Shown here: positions 35,701 through 44,255 of the stretch, piece after piece | Numbering within the stretch: the first letter of the stretch is position 1 | How the letters are laid out: each line of letters starts with the position of its first letter | Source: Armatimonadota bacterium | GTDB lineage: Bacteria; Armatimonadota; HRBIN16 | Length of the DNA stretch: 64,000 nt | Assembly (NCBI GenBank): GCA_026003195.1 | Contig: BPGU01000002.1 | Coordinates: 496,001-560,000, forward strand | Direction of reading: 5' to 3' | The notes under the pieces: model-generated | The model's database searches: none | What the model was told of the DNA's origin: nothing | The model's input: the letters and a program-made list of their open reading frames with translations, nothing else | Program-made: the position numbers and the translations under genes

Positions 35701-37061
35701 ATAATACTGAAACTACCAATGAAGGGCTTGTGCTCTTTTCCCAGCCTGCAAATCTCTGCAATGCATCTATAGGGTGTGACACCTCTCTGTGGCAAGGGAG
35801 TATGCAGGGCATGGCAGTATGAGTTAAGCTGATCTCGTAACTCTGACAGTCGCTTCAACTCGCTATGCTTTTGCTCATAATGTTTAGGGGCTTGGCGGTA
35901 TGTGTTGCTGATTTGCTCGTAAAAGTTTTTCTTGCTTGCCTTACTACTGTGTAGTTCCAGACACGCTGCAGCAATATCCGCCTCCTGTAAGCGTTTCCAT
36001 ACGACGTCGAGCGCTGCCCTCTTTTCAGAGACGAAAAGCACCTTTTGCCCCTCATAGACTGCTTCTGCAATGAGGTTCGTGATGGTCTGTGATTTGCCTG
36101 TGCCAGGTGGACCTTCGATAATCATCAACGACGCCCGCTTCGCTTGCATAATTGCTGCTATTTGCGATGAGTCGGCATCATAGACCTCTAGCGCCTGCTC
36201 CACAGGTCTGAGTGCTTCAAGATCTGTGTTACGATCAAGAAAAGCGGTTTCGTTATCTGAATTCTCGTCTTCGTCGCCCAAGAGCTGACGAATGACTTTG
36301 TGGTTGCCAGGTGAACGCTCACCAGTCCAATTTGCAGGGTCAAGGTCGCGATACATAATGTACTTTGTAAAGTTAAAGAAAGCCATTACTGCAAAGTTTT
36401 CATCAACACTCCATCTTTTCTGTTCCCTAACCGTTTTTCTGACCTCATCGAAATACCTTTGTAGATTAAGGTTTTCTGTATCTTCGTTCGCATCTTCAAA
36501 AGTTTTTAAACTTATATAAAATTGCTGTCTTAACATTTCGGCGAGTGAGAGATTACCTATCAGGTCAGTACCTTCAAAACGCACAAGAAATTTGCTGCCT
36601 TGCTCCCTTTCTATAAGGACTGGGACGAAGATAAGAGGTGCGCACCGAAGTTCTGTAGCAGCGTCACTCTCATACCAGAACAGAGCGCCAAGCGCAATAA
36701 AGAGTAGATTGATGCCCTGTTCCTCCTGAAGAGACGTTGCATCTCTCCATATCTGCAACAGCTTTCTATCTAGGTTTTGCTTGCTCTCGTCGGTAGTAAA
36801 CACAATACTGTTTCTAGTTGATTGACCGCCAGGTAAAAAACCTTTCTCCTCTTGAAGTAGCTGGGGTTCTGGGCGCTCGACGAAGCGAGCAGATTTGCTC
36901 TGCCCCACAAGGGCATCAAAAACGGCTTGAGGATCAGGATGAACTATTTTGATCCCTGTCCGTTTCGACGGGCGGTAGTTCAGGAAGCGGTTACGTAAAC
37001 TTACATCCACCAGACGCTTTCTTGCAGTCTCTAGCCTTTGGAGAATCATATCTTCAGACAT
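32748..37061 (-). CDS. DUF4011 - SF1 helicase - Vsr-like nuclease - DUF3320 protein (Hhe-type defence candidate)
   Basis: A 1437-residue protein. Order: DUF4011 opening (RKRLVDVSLRNRFLNYRPSK), SF1 helicase with Walker A GPPGTGKSQTIT at about 317-328, Walker B IFDEASQV near 802 and GDSKQLPP, late motifs WHYRSKHHSLI, ETVQGDERDVVFISVGYG and LNVLITRAR, then a Vsr/PD-(D/E)xK-like nuclease at about 1100-1210 (FALGIECDGAQYH, WRIYRVWSTSWYRN), and a C-terminal DUF3320 segment. DUF4011-helicase-Vsr proteins have been reported as single-gene antiphage systems (Hhe). The gene is clearly AT-richer than its neighbours, suggesting transfer. ATG at 37061 has GGGAGAAG upstream; an ATG at 37115 would precede the inferred transcription start. 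Confidence 0.87.
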   Translation of the reverse strand: MSEDMILQRLETARKRLVDVSLRNRFLNYRPSKRTGIKIVHPDPQAVFDALVGQSKSARFVERPEPQLLQEEKGFLPGGQSTRNSIVFTTDESKQNLDRKLLQIWRDATSLQEEQGINLLFIALGALFWYESDAATELRCAPLIFVPVLIEREQGSKFLVRFEGTDLIGNLSLAEMLRQQFYISLKTFEDANEDTENLNLQRYFDEVRKTVREQKRWSVDENFAVMAFFNFTKYIMYRDLDPANWTGERSPGNHKVIRQLLGDEDENSDNETAFLDRNTDLEALRPVEQALEVYDADSSQIAAIMQAKRASLMIIEGPPGTGKSQTITNLIAEAVYEGQKVLFVSEKRAALDVVWKRLQEADIAAACLELHSSKASKKNFYEQISNTYRQAPKHYEQKHSELKRLSELRDQLNSYCHALHTPLPQRGVTPYRCIAEICRLGKEHKPFIGSFSIMKDWSAADFERKHDVVQQLETFVKRYGIPSQSSLWGCGLKSILLEEYQQIQRLVLTAISEIKKVSDCVTAISITPEEVRERVRRHKQSWEKSIQDMECIISRYHSRWFRVLVPKYLFWKYRLSRLWEENIREEVLLKIIEAVKRVMAADAYTAELLNLLQATDDWKSFMDKSYEEQLQWLNMLASTEMNEFENIARFNALREEAYKENLQEYAEWAATRKEAATELVKTLERTWFSGALSEAFKEHHILRYFADEHEELIHQFRDLDKMLLKINRLRVLIKHWERIPLHRGAGSLGKLQRELQKSRAHKPIRQIMKEAGDVVLAIKPVFMMSPLSVAMYLPPEGPQFDLVIFDEASQVKPEDAFGAILRAKRAIIVGDSKQLPPTAFFDRLMESDSAEDEDVTTGMESILDLAGGVIPERHPLRKRLRWHYRSKHHSLIACSNRLFYDDSLIVAPNPETKSHQLGIVFHYLPDATYDRGGSRRNQKEAEVVAKAVIEHVQKNPHLSLGVAAFSIAQQQAIQDELERLRRNNPEYDIQITEFDKNHQHEPLFVKNLETVQGDERDVVFISVGYGKDEKGYLSMNFGPLNKEGGERRLNVLITRARTRCEVFSSICCSDIRIDESSPAGIAALRTFLHYAETGEMDVPAPMGKEPMSAFEEAVIHFLKEQGYQVVPQVGSAGFYIDIGVIDPNHPERFALGIECDGAQYHSSKTARDRDRLRQQILEERGWRIYRVWSTSWYRNTEAEKKRLLDALQAAMNSIGSKSDETLTPSSNATTLVSGDEEQSQPALIFQEANDAREELQLPPYKFASLDASSLLGSSIGQLRYDPYFNAVVEVARVESPVHIEELIRRVREGLGYERAGKRIRESIEEALRAAQRSQKVEIDGKFVWIVPRNQTLARNRSQYPAQYKKLEYVHPAEIQEAILFAARYHYGIEEGEICSEVLKLLGFERMTANMRQVVNGQVQSLLKEGRLVKKEGILRVP

Positions 37062-37115
37062 CTGTACTTCTCCCTGCCTGCTTCTTCTTAAGGTTCTGGG
37101 TGAGAACGACATCAT

Positions 37116-37145
37116 ATTTTACGTTATACGATGCCTTGCTGTCAA
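37116..37145 (-). promoter_or_regulatory. promoter of the DUF4011 helicase gene
   Basis: Minus strand: perfect TTGACA (37145-37140), 18-bp spacer, TAAAAT (37121-37116), giving a leader of about 48 nt before the ATG at 37061. Confidence 0.68.
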
Positions 37146-37330
37146 TCTGCTTTTCTTCTCGAAACCCTTAACCGCTCCTCATCCCCGTAGCCCCTGAGAT
37201 GCATAGCCTAAACTCTTTGCCGTTATATCCCACGGAGCGATGATGAGAATGCGTCCCGTCTAATCAAAAGGCTCGTGCCTCGTCGCGCTTTTTAACAATC
37301 CTGTCGCGAAATAACAGCCACAGATTCAGG

Positions 37331-37336
37331 TATAAT
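37331..37336 (+). promoter_or_regulatory. -10 box of a likely leaderless transcript
   Basis: Perfect TATAAT ending seven bases before the ATG at 37343. No ribosome-binding site fits between them and no good -35 box lies 16-18 bp upstream. Confidence 0.55.
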
Positions 37337-37342
37337 ATAGCC

Positions 37343-38197
37343 ATGAAAAACACTATTCCCAAGCGTATTTACGGCAAAACAGGAATCCAAATGCCTATCC
37401 TGTCCCTGGGGGGGGCGGGTATCTTGCAAGACCTGAACCGGCGACAGCAAGCGGTAGCCATCATTCGCGAGGCGATAGAATCGGGCATTTACTACCTCGA
37501 TACCGCGGTGCAGTACGCCAACGGAAATAGCGAAACCATCTTTGGAGAGGCGATACAGGGAATCCGCGATAAGGTGTTCCTCAGCACCAAGAGCGCACGT
37601 CGTGACTATGATGGTGCATGGCGCGACCTGCAGCAAAGCCTTCGCCGACTGCGCACCAGCAGGCTGGACCAGTGGATTGTGCACCATGTCTCTTACCCGC
37701 ATGAGGTAGAGCAGCTGTTCTCTCCCGGCGGCGCGTTGAGGACTTTCCAGCAGGCAAAAGAGCAGAAGATTGTGCGCTACATCGGCGTCTCGGGGCATAA
37801 CGATCCTAAAATCCTGAAGACCATGCTGGAGCGTTTTCCCTTCGATATGGTGCTGTTTCCCCTGAACCCAGCCGAGCCACATCATCCTCGCACCTTCGCC
37901 CGCGATTTTCTGGATTTCGCGGTGCAGAAGCAGATAGGTCTGGCTGTGATGAAGGTGATGGGTGTGGGCAGATTAGTGGGGGAAGGCAGGTTTACGGTGG
38001 AGGAGCTGTTCCGCTACACGCTGAGCCACCCTGTTCACACAGCGGTCATTTTGCCCAACTCTCTGCGCGAACTGCGCGAGCTGGTGCAGGCTGCCCGGGA
38101 GTTTCGCCCGCTGTCCCGAGAAGCCAGGCGTGCTCTGGAAGAGCGAGCGAAACCTTTCGCGATGCAGGTAGCCAGGGTCTACCACGATTGGCCGTAA
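37343..38197 (+). CDS. aldo/keto reductase family protein
   Basis: A 284-residue (alpha/beta)8 NADPH oxidoreductase. The catalytic tetrad is visible: Asp and Tyr in YYLDTAVQYANGNSE, Lys in VFLSTKSA and His in WIVHHVS. The N-terminus IPKRIYGKTGIQMPILSLGG is typical. The C-terminal part lacks the 4Fe-4S cysteines found in longer relatives. Substrate unknown. There is no Shine-Dalgarno site; the -10 box lies only seven bases upstream, so the mRNA is probably leaderless. It converges on the URO-D-like gene with four bases between stops. Confidence 0.88.
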   Translation: MKNTIPKRIYGKTGIQMPILSLGGAGILQDLNRRQQAVAIIREAIESGIYYLDTAVQYANGNSETIFGEAIQGIRDKVFLSTKSARRDYDGAWRDLQQSLRRLRTSRLDQWIVHHVSYPHEVEQLFSPGGALRTFQQAKEQKIVRYIGVSGHNDPKILKTMLERFPFDMVLFPLNPAEPHHPRTFARDFLDFAVQKQIGLAVMKVMGVGRLVGEGRFTVEELFRYTLSHPVHTAVILPNSLRELRELVQAAREFRPLSREARRALEERAKPFAMQVARVYHDWP

Positions 38198-38201
38198 ACG
38201 G

Positions 38202-39464
38202 TTATTCCTCCTCCCCGTACGCCTGTTCCACAGCCTTCAGGGGGTCGAACATCTCCTCTATCTCCCCCAGCTGTCGCTCCAGCTCGCCCGGTGGCTCGTA
38301 GGTGTCTAAATCTTCGCCGTTGGCGAAACCGCGTATCAGCTCCACCATATACAGGAAGTTGCGTAGAGGCACGTCGGGGGGCACGCCGTGGTCTACGGTG
38401 GGAATATACCGTCCACACTCGCGAGCGGTGCGATAGCGCTGCACCACTTCCCGGCGTACTTCTGCCTTGGTACGCATCAGCTCGCGCTTATCGATCCCAC
38501 CCATCAGGAATAATCGTGGGTACTGACGTAGATAGCGCTCGGGGTCGTTGTTCGCCGCGATTTCCACCGGTGCAGAGCCGTCTATTCCCTCTGGGTGGAA
38601 CACCTCCAGAATCTGCCCAATGTAACCGTCCGAATCCATCATCACACATGCCACACCGCGCTCCTTGAAGAAGCGGTACAGTCGACGATAGCGAGGGAGC
38701 ATGAACTCGCGCATCATGGCGGGTGAAATCATTGCATGTGTCTTGAACGCCATGTCTTCGTTGAGCGTCACCACGTCCACCTGAATCGCCCGCAGCGGTT
38801 CGTCGAACAGCTTGGTGATAAACCACGTCCAGTACTCCATCATCTCGTGCACAAGGTTCGGCTGCTCCACACACATGAGGCACAACCCCTCAAAACCCAC
38901 CCAGTCGCGCACCGTCCACCACAAGCCGGGGATGGCTACCGCAACAGGGTGTTCGCTGCGGTTACACTCTTCCACACGATCGCGCCAGCAGACGGTCGCC
39001 TGATACACGCGATAGCCATCGGGGTTGAGGGTGGGGCGTTCGTTCTCTCCGGGAAGGGGTATTGTGCGCTCTGGAGTGTGCGGGTCAAAACGCCTCTTCA
39101 TCTCTTCGAAGTCCTGAGGCGTCTTCACCGGAAACTCCAGGTAGCGCCGGGTGGCAAAGCCAGAGGTAGGCTGGCGAATGGCATCCATCCGCTTGACGCC
39201 CCAGTGGTCTATCCAGATGCGGATGTTGCCGTGCTCTTCCAGCACCTTCTCCTCGAAGCGCGGTATCGGCCCGCAGTCAAACTTGCCGATGCCCACAAAA
39301 CCCTCTGCACCGATAAACTCATCCCAGTGCCGCTCCTGCTCTTCGGAAAGACCCTGTTTGCGCCATGCGGCGAAGGTAGACGCACGTGGCCCCCCGAACA
39401 TATACGGCATTCGGTCAGGCTTCTCGCCCCGTACGAGAGCACGGAACCGTTCACGCGGGGTCAT
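38202..39464 (-). CDS. uroporphyrinogen decarboxylase-like (URO-D family) protein
   Basis: A 420-residue protein of the URO-D/methyltransferase TIM-barrel family: [21 protein letters not shown] at the N-terminus, [40 protein letters not shown], and [10 protein letters not shown], a pattern common in URO-D-like proteins outside haem synthesis. True HemE is about 340-350 residues with a different N-terminal motif, so a corrinoid or other methyltransferase-like or unknown role is more likely. ATG at 39464 follows GGAGGAAGAG; a frame 28 codons longer is not family-like. Confidence 0.8.
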   Translation of the reverse strand: MTPRERFRALVRGEKPDRMPYMFGGPRASTFAAWRKQGLSEEQERHWDEFIGAEGFVGIGKFDCGPIPRFEEKVLEEHGNIRIWIDHWGVKRMDAIRQPTSGFATRRYLEFPVKTPQDFEEMKRRFDPHTPERTIPLPGENERPTLNPDGYRVYQATVCWRDRVEECNRSEHPVAVAIPGLWWTVRDWVGFEGLCLMCVEQPNLVHEMMEYWTWFITKLFDEPLRAIQVDVVTLNEDMAFKTHAMISPAMMREFMLPRYRRLYRFFKERGVACVMMDSDGYIGQILEVFHPEGIDGSAPVEIAANNDPERYLRQYPRLFLMGGIDKRELMRTKAEVRREVVQRYRTARECGRYIPTVDHGVPPDVPLRNFLYMVELIRGFANGEDLDTYEPPGELERQLGEIEEMFDPLKAVEQAYGEEE

Positions 39465-39825
39465 CTCTTCCTCCTTGATTCGGACTGATCTCACGTTCGA
39501 CGACGGTGGGACAAACACCTTCCTCGACCGGCGGGGAGGGAAATCCACCGGCGCAGGCGAAAGAGAGAAAGCGATGCAGCAGGGTATGTTCCTCGCCGAT
39601 GCAGCGAATAAGATGCGTAAAGAAATTTTTTTTCAGAACCTCTCGAAACCCCTTTACAACCATGCCTGGATTGTGTAGAATATCTGCGCATGGCAAGGGA
39701 ACCACAACATATTGTGTGAGTAGCGATACAATATTACTACATGTTGTTTGTGCCGACTTTTATCTACGTTTTACCAGCCCGCTGGGCTGAACCTCGCAGG
39801 AACGGGAGCCGGGGGTCAACAAGCG
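39465..39825. other. intergenic space before dnaE
   Basis: 361 bp between the divergent URO-D-like gene and dnaE. It contains a possible -10 TACAAT (39727-39732) without a clear -35, and paired ACAACAT/ATGTTGT elements at about 39705 and 39741 that could be an operator. Short frames here have no codon bias or ribosome-binding site and I do not call them genes. Confidence 0.4.
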
Positions 39826-42800
39826 ATGTCACAACCGCGATTTGTGCATCTGCACACGCATACGGAATACAGTCTACTGGATGGTGCCAATCGCATCAAG
39901 CCGCTCGTACAGCAAGTAGCCAATCTGGGAATGCCTGCTCTGGCGATTACCGACCACGGCGTCATGAGCGGAGTCATCGAGTTCTACGAAGCTTGTCTGG
40001 AAGCGGGAATCAAGCCGATTATCGGCTGTGAAGTGTACGTGGCGCCTCGCAAGCGTACCGACCGCGATGCACGCAAAGACTCTTCTGCCTTCCACCTGCT
40101 CCTGCTGGCGAAAAACCTTACAGGCTATAAGAACCTGATTCGTCTCACCACCATTGCATCGCTGGAGGGGTTCTACTACAAACCGCGCGTGGACCACGAG
40201 GTGCTGCAGCAATACAGCGAAGGACTGATTGCGACTAGTGGGTGCTTGAGCAGTGAGGTTTGTGTGGCGCTGATTCAGCGCGATTACGAGAAAGCTTTGC
40301 GCATTGCAGGTTTCTACCGTGACCTCTTCGGTAAGGAGAACTACTTCATCGAGTTGCAGGACCACGGTCTGAGCGAGCAGAAGGCGATTCGCGACGGACT
40401 GATACGACTGTCCCGTGACCTCGGCGTGCCTCTGGTGTGCACCAATGACGTACACTACCTGAACGCCGAAGACGCTCGCGCGCACGATGTGCTGTTGTGC
40501 ATCCAGACGGGCAAAACGATACAGGATGAAGACCGTCTGCGCTATGGCTCTAACGAATTCTACCTGAAAACGCCCGAGCAGATGGCGCGGTTGTTCCCGC
40601 AACATCCGGAGGCGTTGGAAAACACTCTGCGCATCGCGGAGATGGTGGACCTGCGCCTGGAATTCGGACGGGTGCACCTGCCGGAGCCAGACCTTCCCCC
40701 CGGGCACACTGCTATCAGCTATCTGTCGTACCTCGCGCGCGAGGGAATGAAGAGCAAGTACCACCCCGTTACCCCAGAGGTGGAACAAAGGCTGGCATAC
40801 GAGCTGGATGTGATTGAGAAGACCGGTTTTGCCCCGTATTTCCTGATCGTGCGCGATTTCGCCCAGTTCGCCCGCGACCGAGGGATTTTCTTTGGAGTGC
40901 GCGGCTCCGCTGCCGGAAGCATGGTTTCGTACTGTATCGGCATCACCGACATCGACCCGCTTTACTACGGTCTGACCTTCGAACGCTTTTTGAATCCTGA
41001 GCGCGTGCAGATGCCCGATATCGACATGGACTTCGAGGACACGCGGCGGGATGAGGTGATCCGTTACGTCACAGAGAAATACGGCGAGGATCGGGTGGCG
41101 CAAATCGGCACGTTCGGAACGCTGGGTGCCAAACAAGCGGTGCGCGACGTGGGCAAGGCGCTGGGCATCCCCGCACAGACTGTAGACCAGATTGCCCGTC
41201 TGATACCAGCCGGACCGAAAGTAACCCTTGAGAGTGCACTGCAAGACAGCCCGGAGCTTCAGGAGCTGATAGAAAAAGACCCTCGCCTGCAAGAGCTGAT
41301 GGAGATTGCCAAACGTCTGGAGGGTGTCTCCAGACACATGAGCACTCACGCCGCGGGGGTGGTTATCAGTCGTGACCCGCTGGCAGAGCATGTCCCTCTG
41401 GCGAGGGTGGGCGAAGGTCCGCCGGTGACGCAGTACGACATGGGTTCGCTGGAAAAAATCGGCTTGCTGAAGATGGACTTCCTCGGATTGACCAACCTGA
41501 CGATCCTCGCCAAGACGCTGCGCAATATCGAACAGACGCGAGGCGAACGTATCGACCTGCACAGCATCCCGCTGGACGACCGCAAAACGTACGAGATGCT
41601 GGGACAGGGCGACACTACGGGTGTGTTCCAGCTGGAATCGCAGGGAATGCGGCGCAACATCGCCGAGCTCAAACCGGGTGATGTGCGAGAGCTGGCAGCA
41701 ATGGTTGCCCTCTACCGCCCGGGACCGATGGACCATATCCCTCGTTACATCCGGTGTAAGCTGGGGCTACAGCCCATCGAGTATCCGCACCCTTCGCTGG
41801 AACCCATCCTCCAAGAGACCTATGGTGTCATTGTCTACCAGGACCAGGTGCTACAAATCGTGCGTGCGCTGGCGGGTTTCACGCTGGGGCAGGCAGACAT
41901 CCTGCGCCGCGCGATGGGCAAGAAAAAAGCCGAAGACATGGAGAAGATGCGCTCCAAATTCATCGAGGGAGCCGTACGCAATGCAATCAACCAAGAGCAG
42001 GCGGAAAAACTCTTCGAGTTGATCGAGCCGTTCGCTGGCTACGCCTTCAACAAAGCGCACGCTGTTTGCTATGCGATGGTAGCCTACCAGACCGCCTACC
42101 TGAAAGCAAACTACCCGGTGGAGTACTTTGCCGCGCTGATGGCGGCGCATTTTGACAATCAGGATAAAGTGGTGCAGTATGTGGAAGAATGCCGTCGGCG
42201 CAACATCCAGATACTGCCCCCCGACATCAACCGCAGCGATGTGGACTTCACCGTGGAGGAAGGAGCTATTCGCTTTGGGTTAGGCGCTATCAAAAACGTG
42301 GGCAAGGCTGCGGTAGAGGTCATCCTGCGCGCACGGGCAGACGGACCGTTCACCAGCCTTTTTGACTTCTGTGTACGCACCCTGGAACAACAGGGCAACT
42401 TCGGTAAGAGCACAGTGGAAACACTCATTCAGGCGGGAGCGTTTCACTCACTGGTGCCCAACCGCAACAGGCTGTTGTCTGGTCTAGACGATACCTGGGC
42501 GGCGGCGCAGCGTGCCGTGCATAACCGACGTATCGGGCAGGAATCGCTGTTCGCAGGAGGGCAAATGCACGAGGTGGAGGAGCCTCCTTTGCCCAGCGTG
42601 CCCGAATTCTCGCGCGAGCAAATACTTGCCTTTGAAAAGGAACTGCTGGGCGTCTATCTGGCAGACCATCCCTTACGTTCTCTGCAAACGCGCATGAAGC
42701 AGCTGGGGGTGGTGCCTTGCAACCACCTCAATGAGATCGCGGATGGCGCACAGGTGCGCGTCGCGGGAGTGATTACCAGCGTGCGACCGCTGCGAACCAA

Positions 42801-43293
42801 GCGGGGCGACCGCATGGCAGCCATCACCCTGGAAGACCTCACCGGTACCATCTCCGCCACCGCCTTCCCCAAAGTGTATGAAGAACACAAATCTTTGCTT
42901 GCCAAAGACTGCGTGGTGGTTCTGGAAGGCAGGGTCAAACACCGCGATCGCTTACGTGCGGAAGACCCAGAGTCCGGTGAGGCACAGGTGCAGGTGGAGC
43001 TGGTGTGTGAGAAGGCATACGCTCTGACGAACGGCAGCACGCCAACCAGCAACGGCAACAGCAAACCGTCCGCCCGCACCCTGCACATTCGCCTGACCCC
43101 TGCTCACCGCCCCGCGCTGCGAGTGTTGCGAGAGATTCTCACCAGGCATCCCGGCGAGGCGCGATTGGTATTGCACGTCGACTCGGGCAGGCAGCGATAC
43201 CGTGTGATCTCGCATCTGAATGTGGACGCTAGCGATAACACCCAGCAGGACCTGGTGCGTATCGTTGGACGTGACAGCGTCTGGCTACAGTAG
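39826..43293 (+). CDS. dnaE: DNA polymerase III alpha subunit
   Basis: A 1155-residue C-family replicative polymerase. The PHP domain opens FVHLHTHTEYSLLDGANR, with ITDHGVMSGVIEFY after it. Polymerase active-site aspartates are in PDIDMDFEDTRRDEVIRYV; GVRGSAAGSMVSYCIGITD, the fingers region HAAGVVISRDPL and FNKAHAVCYAMVAYQ follow. The C-terminus has the helix-hairpin-helix and OB fold (VAGVITSVRPLRTKRGDRMA). The DnaE1 length and domain order are normal. ATG at 39826 is chosen because similarity begins there; its site (GGGGGT) is weak. Confidence 0.96.
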   Translation: MSQPRFVHLHTHTEYSLLDGANRIKPLVQQVANLGMPALAITDHGVMSGVIEFYEACLEAGIKPIIGCEVYVAPRKRTDRDARKDSSAFHLLLLAKNLTGYKNLIRLTTIASLEGFYYKPRVDHEVLQQYSEGLIATSGCLSSEVCVALIQRDYEKALRIAGFYRDLFGKENYFIELQDHGLSEQKAIRDGLIRLSRDLGVPLVCTNDVHYLNAEDARAHDVLLCIQTGKTIQDEDRLRYGSNEFYLKTPEQMARLFPQHPEALENTLRIAEMVDLRLEFGRVHLPEPDLPPGHTAISYLSYLAREGMKSKYHPVTPEVEQRLAYELDVIEKTGFAPYFLIVRDFAQFARDRGIFFGVRGSAAGSMVSYCIGITDIDPLYYGLTFERFLNPERVQMPDIDMDFEDTRRDEVIRYVTEKYGEDRVAQIGTFGTLGAKQAVRDVGKALGIPAQTVDQIARLIPAGPKVTLESALQDSPELQELIEKDPRLQELMEIAKRLEGVSRHMSTHAAGVVISRDPLAEHVPLARVGEGPPVTQYDMGSLEKIGLLKMDFLGLTNLTILAKTLRNIEQTRGERIDLHSIPLDDRKTYEMLGQGDTTGVFQLESQGMRRNIAELKPGDVRELAAMVALYRPGPMDHIPRYIRCKLGLQPIEYPHPSLEPILQETYGVIVYQDQVLQIVRALAGFTLGQADILRRAMGKKKAEDMEKMRSKFIEGAVRNAINQEQAEKLFELIEPFAGYAFNKAHAVCYAMVAYQTAYLKANYPVEYFAALMAAHFDNQDKVVQYVEECRRRNIQILPPDINRSDVDFTVEEGAIRFGLGAIKNVGKAAVEVILRARADGPFTSLFDFCVRTLEQQGNFGKSTVETLIQAGAFHSLVPNRNRLLSGLDDTWAAAQRAVHNRRIGQESLFAGGQMHEVEEPPLPSVPEFSREQILAFEKELLGVYLADHPLRSLQTRMKQLGVVPCNHLNEIADGAQVRVAGVITSVRPLRTKRGDRMAAITLEDLTGTISATAFPKVYEEHKSLLAKDCVVVLEGRVKHRDRLRAEDPESGEAQVQVELVCEKAYALTNGSTPTSNGNSKPSARTLHIRLTPAHRPALRVLREILTRHPGEARLVLHVDSGRQRYRVISHLNVDASDNTQQDLVRIVGRDSVWLQ

Positions 43294-43335
43294 GTCACGC
43301 CTTATACTACTATTTGTATATGGAGGAGCGCAAAA

Positions 43336-44154
43336 GTGTATCAGATGACTACTCTGGGGCAATCGTCACTGGGCAATCCGACGGTGTTGCGCAGTTACGT
43401 CATCCCTGCGCAGTCCTTACTGCTGGATGAGGAACTGGCGCCCAGCTTCCTGTCCCTGCATAATGCTCTCCGTCGGGTTTCCGAAGAACTGGTAGAGAGC
43501 GCCACGCAGGTGCTACTGGTGGTCTCCGCAGGATGGGTCACTCCCGATGCCTTCAGCGTGGGAGCTTGTGCACAATATGCTGGGGTTTGCGAGGAAAACT
43601 TTATCGGAATCATCTCCTATGCCTATCAGGGTTCTCCCCAGCTGGCGCAACTGCTCGTAGAACGAGGAGCAGATGCCTCCTTGCCGGTGCGATTGGTTGC
43701 AGACCAGTGTGAGATGGATGTCAGCACGGTAGTTGCGTTACACGCTCTTCGGCTGAGCGAGCAGATGCAGGTAATACCGCTGAGCATTTGCCCTCTCTCC
43801 TTGCGTGACAGCTATCGTTGGGGACGTGTGCTCGCGGAAACCGTAGCGACATGGAACAAGCGCGTCGCGCTGCTGGCGGTAGGTGGGCTGTCCGGCAAGT
43901 TAGACCACCGCGAGATGACCGCCGTGTCACCCGAGGGCAAGAAGCATGATGAACAGGTGCTGCGCGTTTTAGAAAGCCGGGCATGGAGCGACTTGCTGAA
44001 CATAGACCCGTTGCTCTCGGCGCGGGCACAGCCGGTTGGTGGAATGCATCATCTGGCAGTGCTCTCGGGCTTTGCCCAGCAAGCCCGCGAAGTGCAGGTG
44101 TTGAGCTATCAGGGCATCATCGGTACAGGAAACGCTGTTGTCCGTTGCGTGTGA
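43336..44154 (+). CDS. LigB-fold extradiol dioxygenase-like protein, metal ligands apparently lost
   Basis: A 272-residue protein with the outline of class III extradiol dioxygenase (LigB/AMMECR1-associated) proteins: a first strand ending in VIPAQSLLL, then VLLVVSAGWVTPDAF, and the later block LLAVGGLSGKLD, PEGKKHDEQVL, and GGMHHLAVLSGF. Active relatives have His in the first strand (PHPP), in the second (SPHG) and in GDLSH; here these read IPAQ, SAGW and GGLSG, so all three likely ligands are replaced. It is probably not a dioxygenase. GTG start at 43336 has GGAGGAG eight bases upstream; an ATG three codons later is possible. It follows dnaE by 42 bp. Confidence 0.6.
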   Translation: MYQMTTLGQSSLGNPTVLRSYVIPAQSLLLDEELAPSFLSLHNALRRVSEELVESATQVLLVVSAGWVTPDAFSVGACAQYAGVCEENFIGIISYAYQGSPQLAQLLVERGADASLPVRLVADQCEMDVSTVVALHALRLSEQMQVIPLSICPLSLRDSYRWGRVLAETVATWNKRVALLAVGGLSGKLDHREMTAVSPEGKKHDEQVLRVLESRAWSDLLNIDPLLSARAQPVGGMHHLAVLSGFAQQAREVQVLSYQGIIGTGNAVVRCV

Positions 44155-44197
44155 GGGCGATGAAACCACGCCCTCCAGAGGCTGGCGCACGATACCA

Positions 44198-44224
44198 GCG
44201 GCTCGGCAGGAGCCTCGCCCTCCA
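44198..44224. repeat. copy of dispersed GGCTCGGCAGGAGCCTCGCC repeat
   Basis: GCGGCTCGGCAGGAGCCTCGCCCTCCA. Same 27-bp element as at 5276, 17320 and 27480; here the hairpin module GAAGCAATC is absent. It lies between the convergent LigB-like and HEPN genes. Confidence 0.68.
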
Positions 44225-44255
44225 CTGGATGAAGGCAACAATCACTCTGGACGCA

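Noticed and set aside
38202-39464. Calling the URO-D gene hemE
   Set aside because: The protein is longer (420 residues) and its N-terminal and active-site surroundings resemble URO-D-like proteins outside haem synthesis.
39506-39790. 94-codon frame upstream of dnaE
   Set aside because: No ribosome-binding site, no family likeness, and it covers the likely dnaE control region.
39874-41736. 620-codon open frame on the minus strand opposite dnaE
   Set aside because: It lies wholly within dnaE, whose polymerase motifs are intact; the antisense frame has no recognisable domain and follows from GC-rich codon use.
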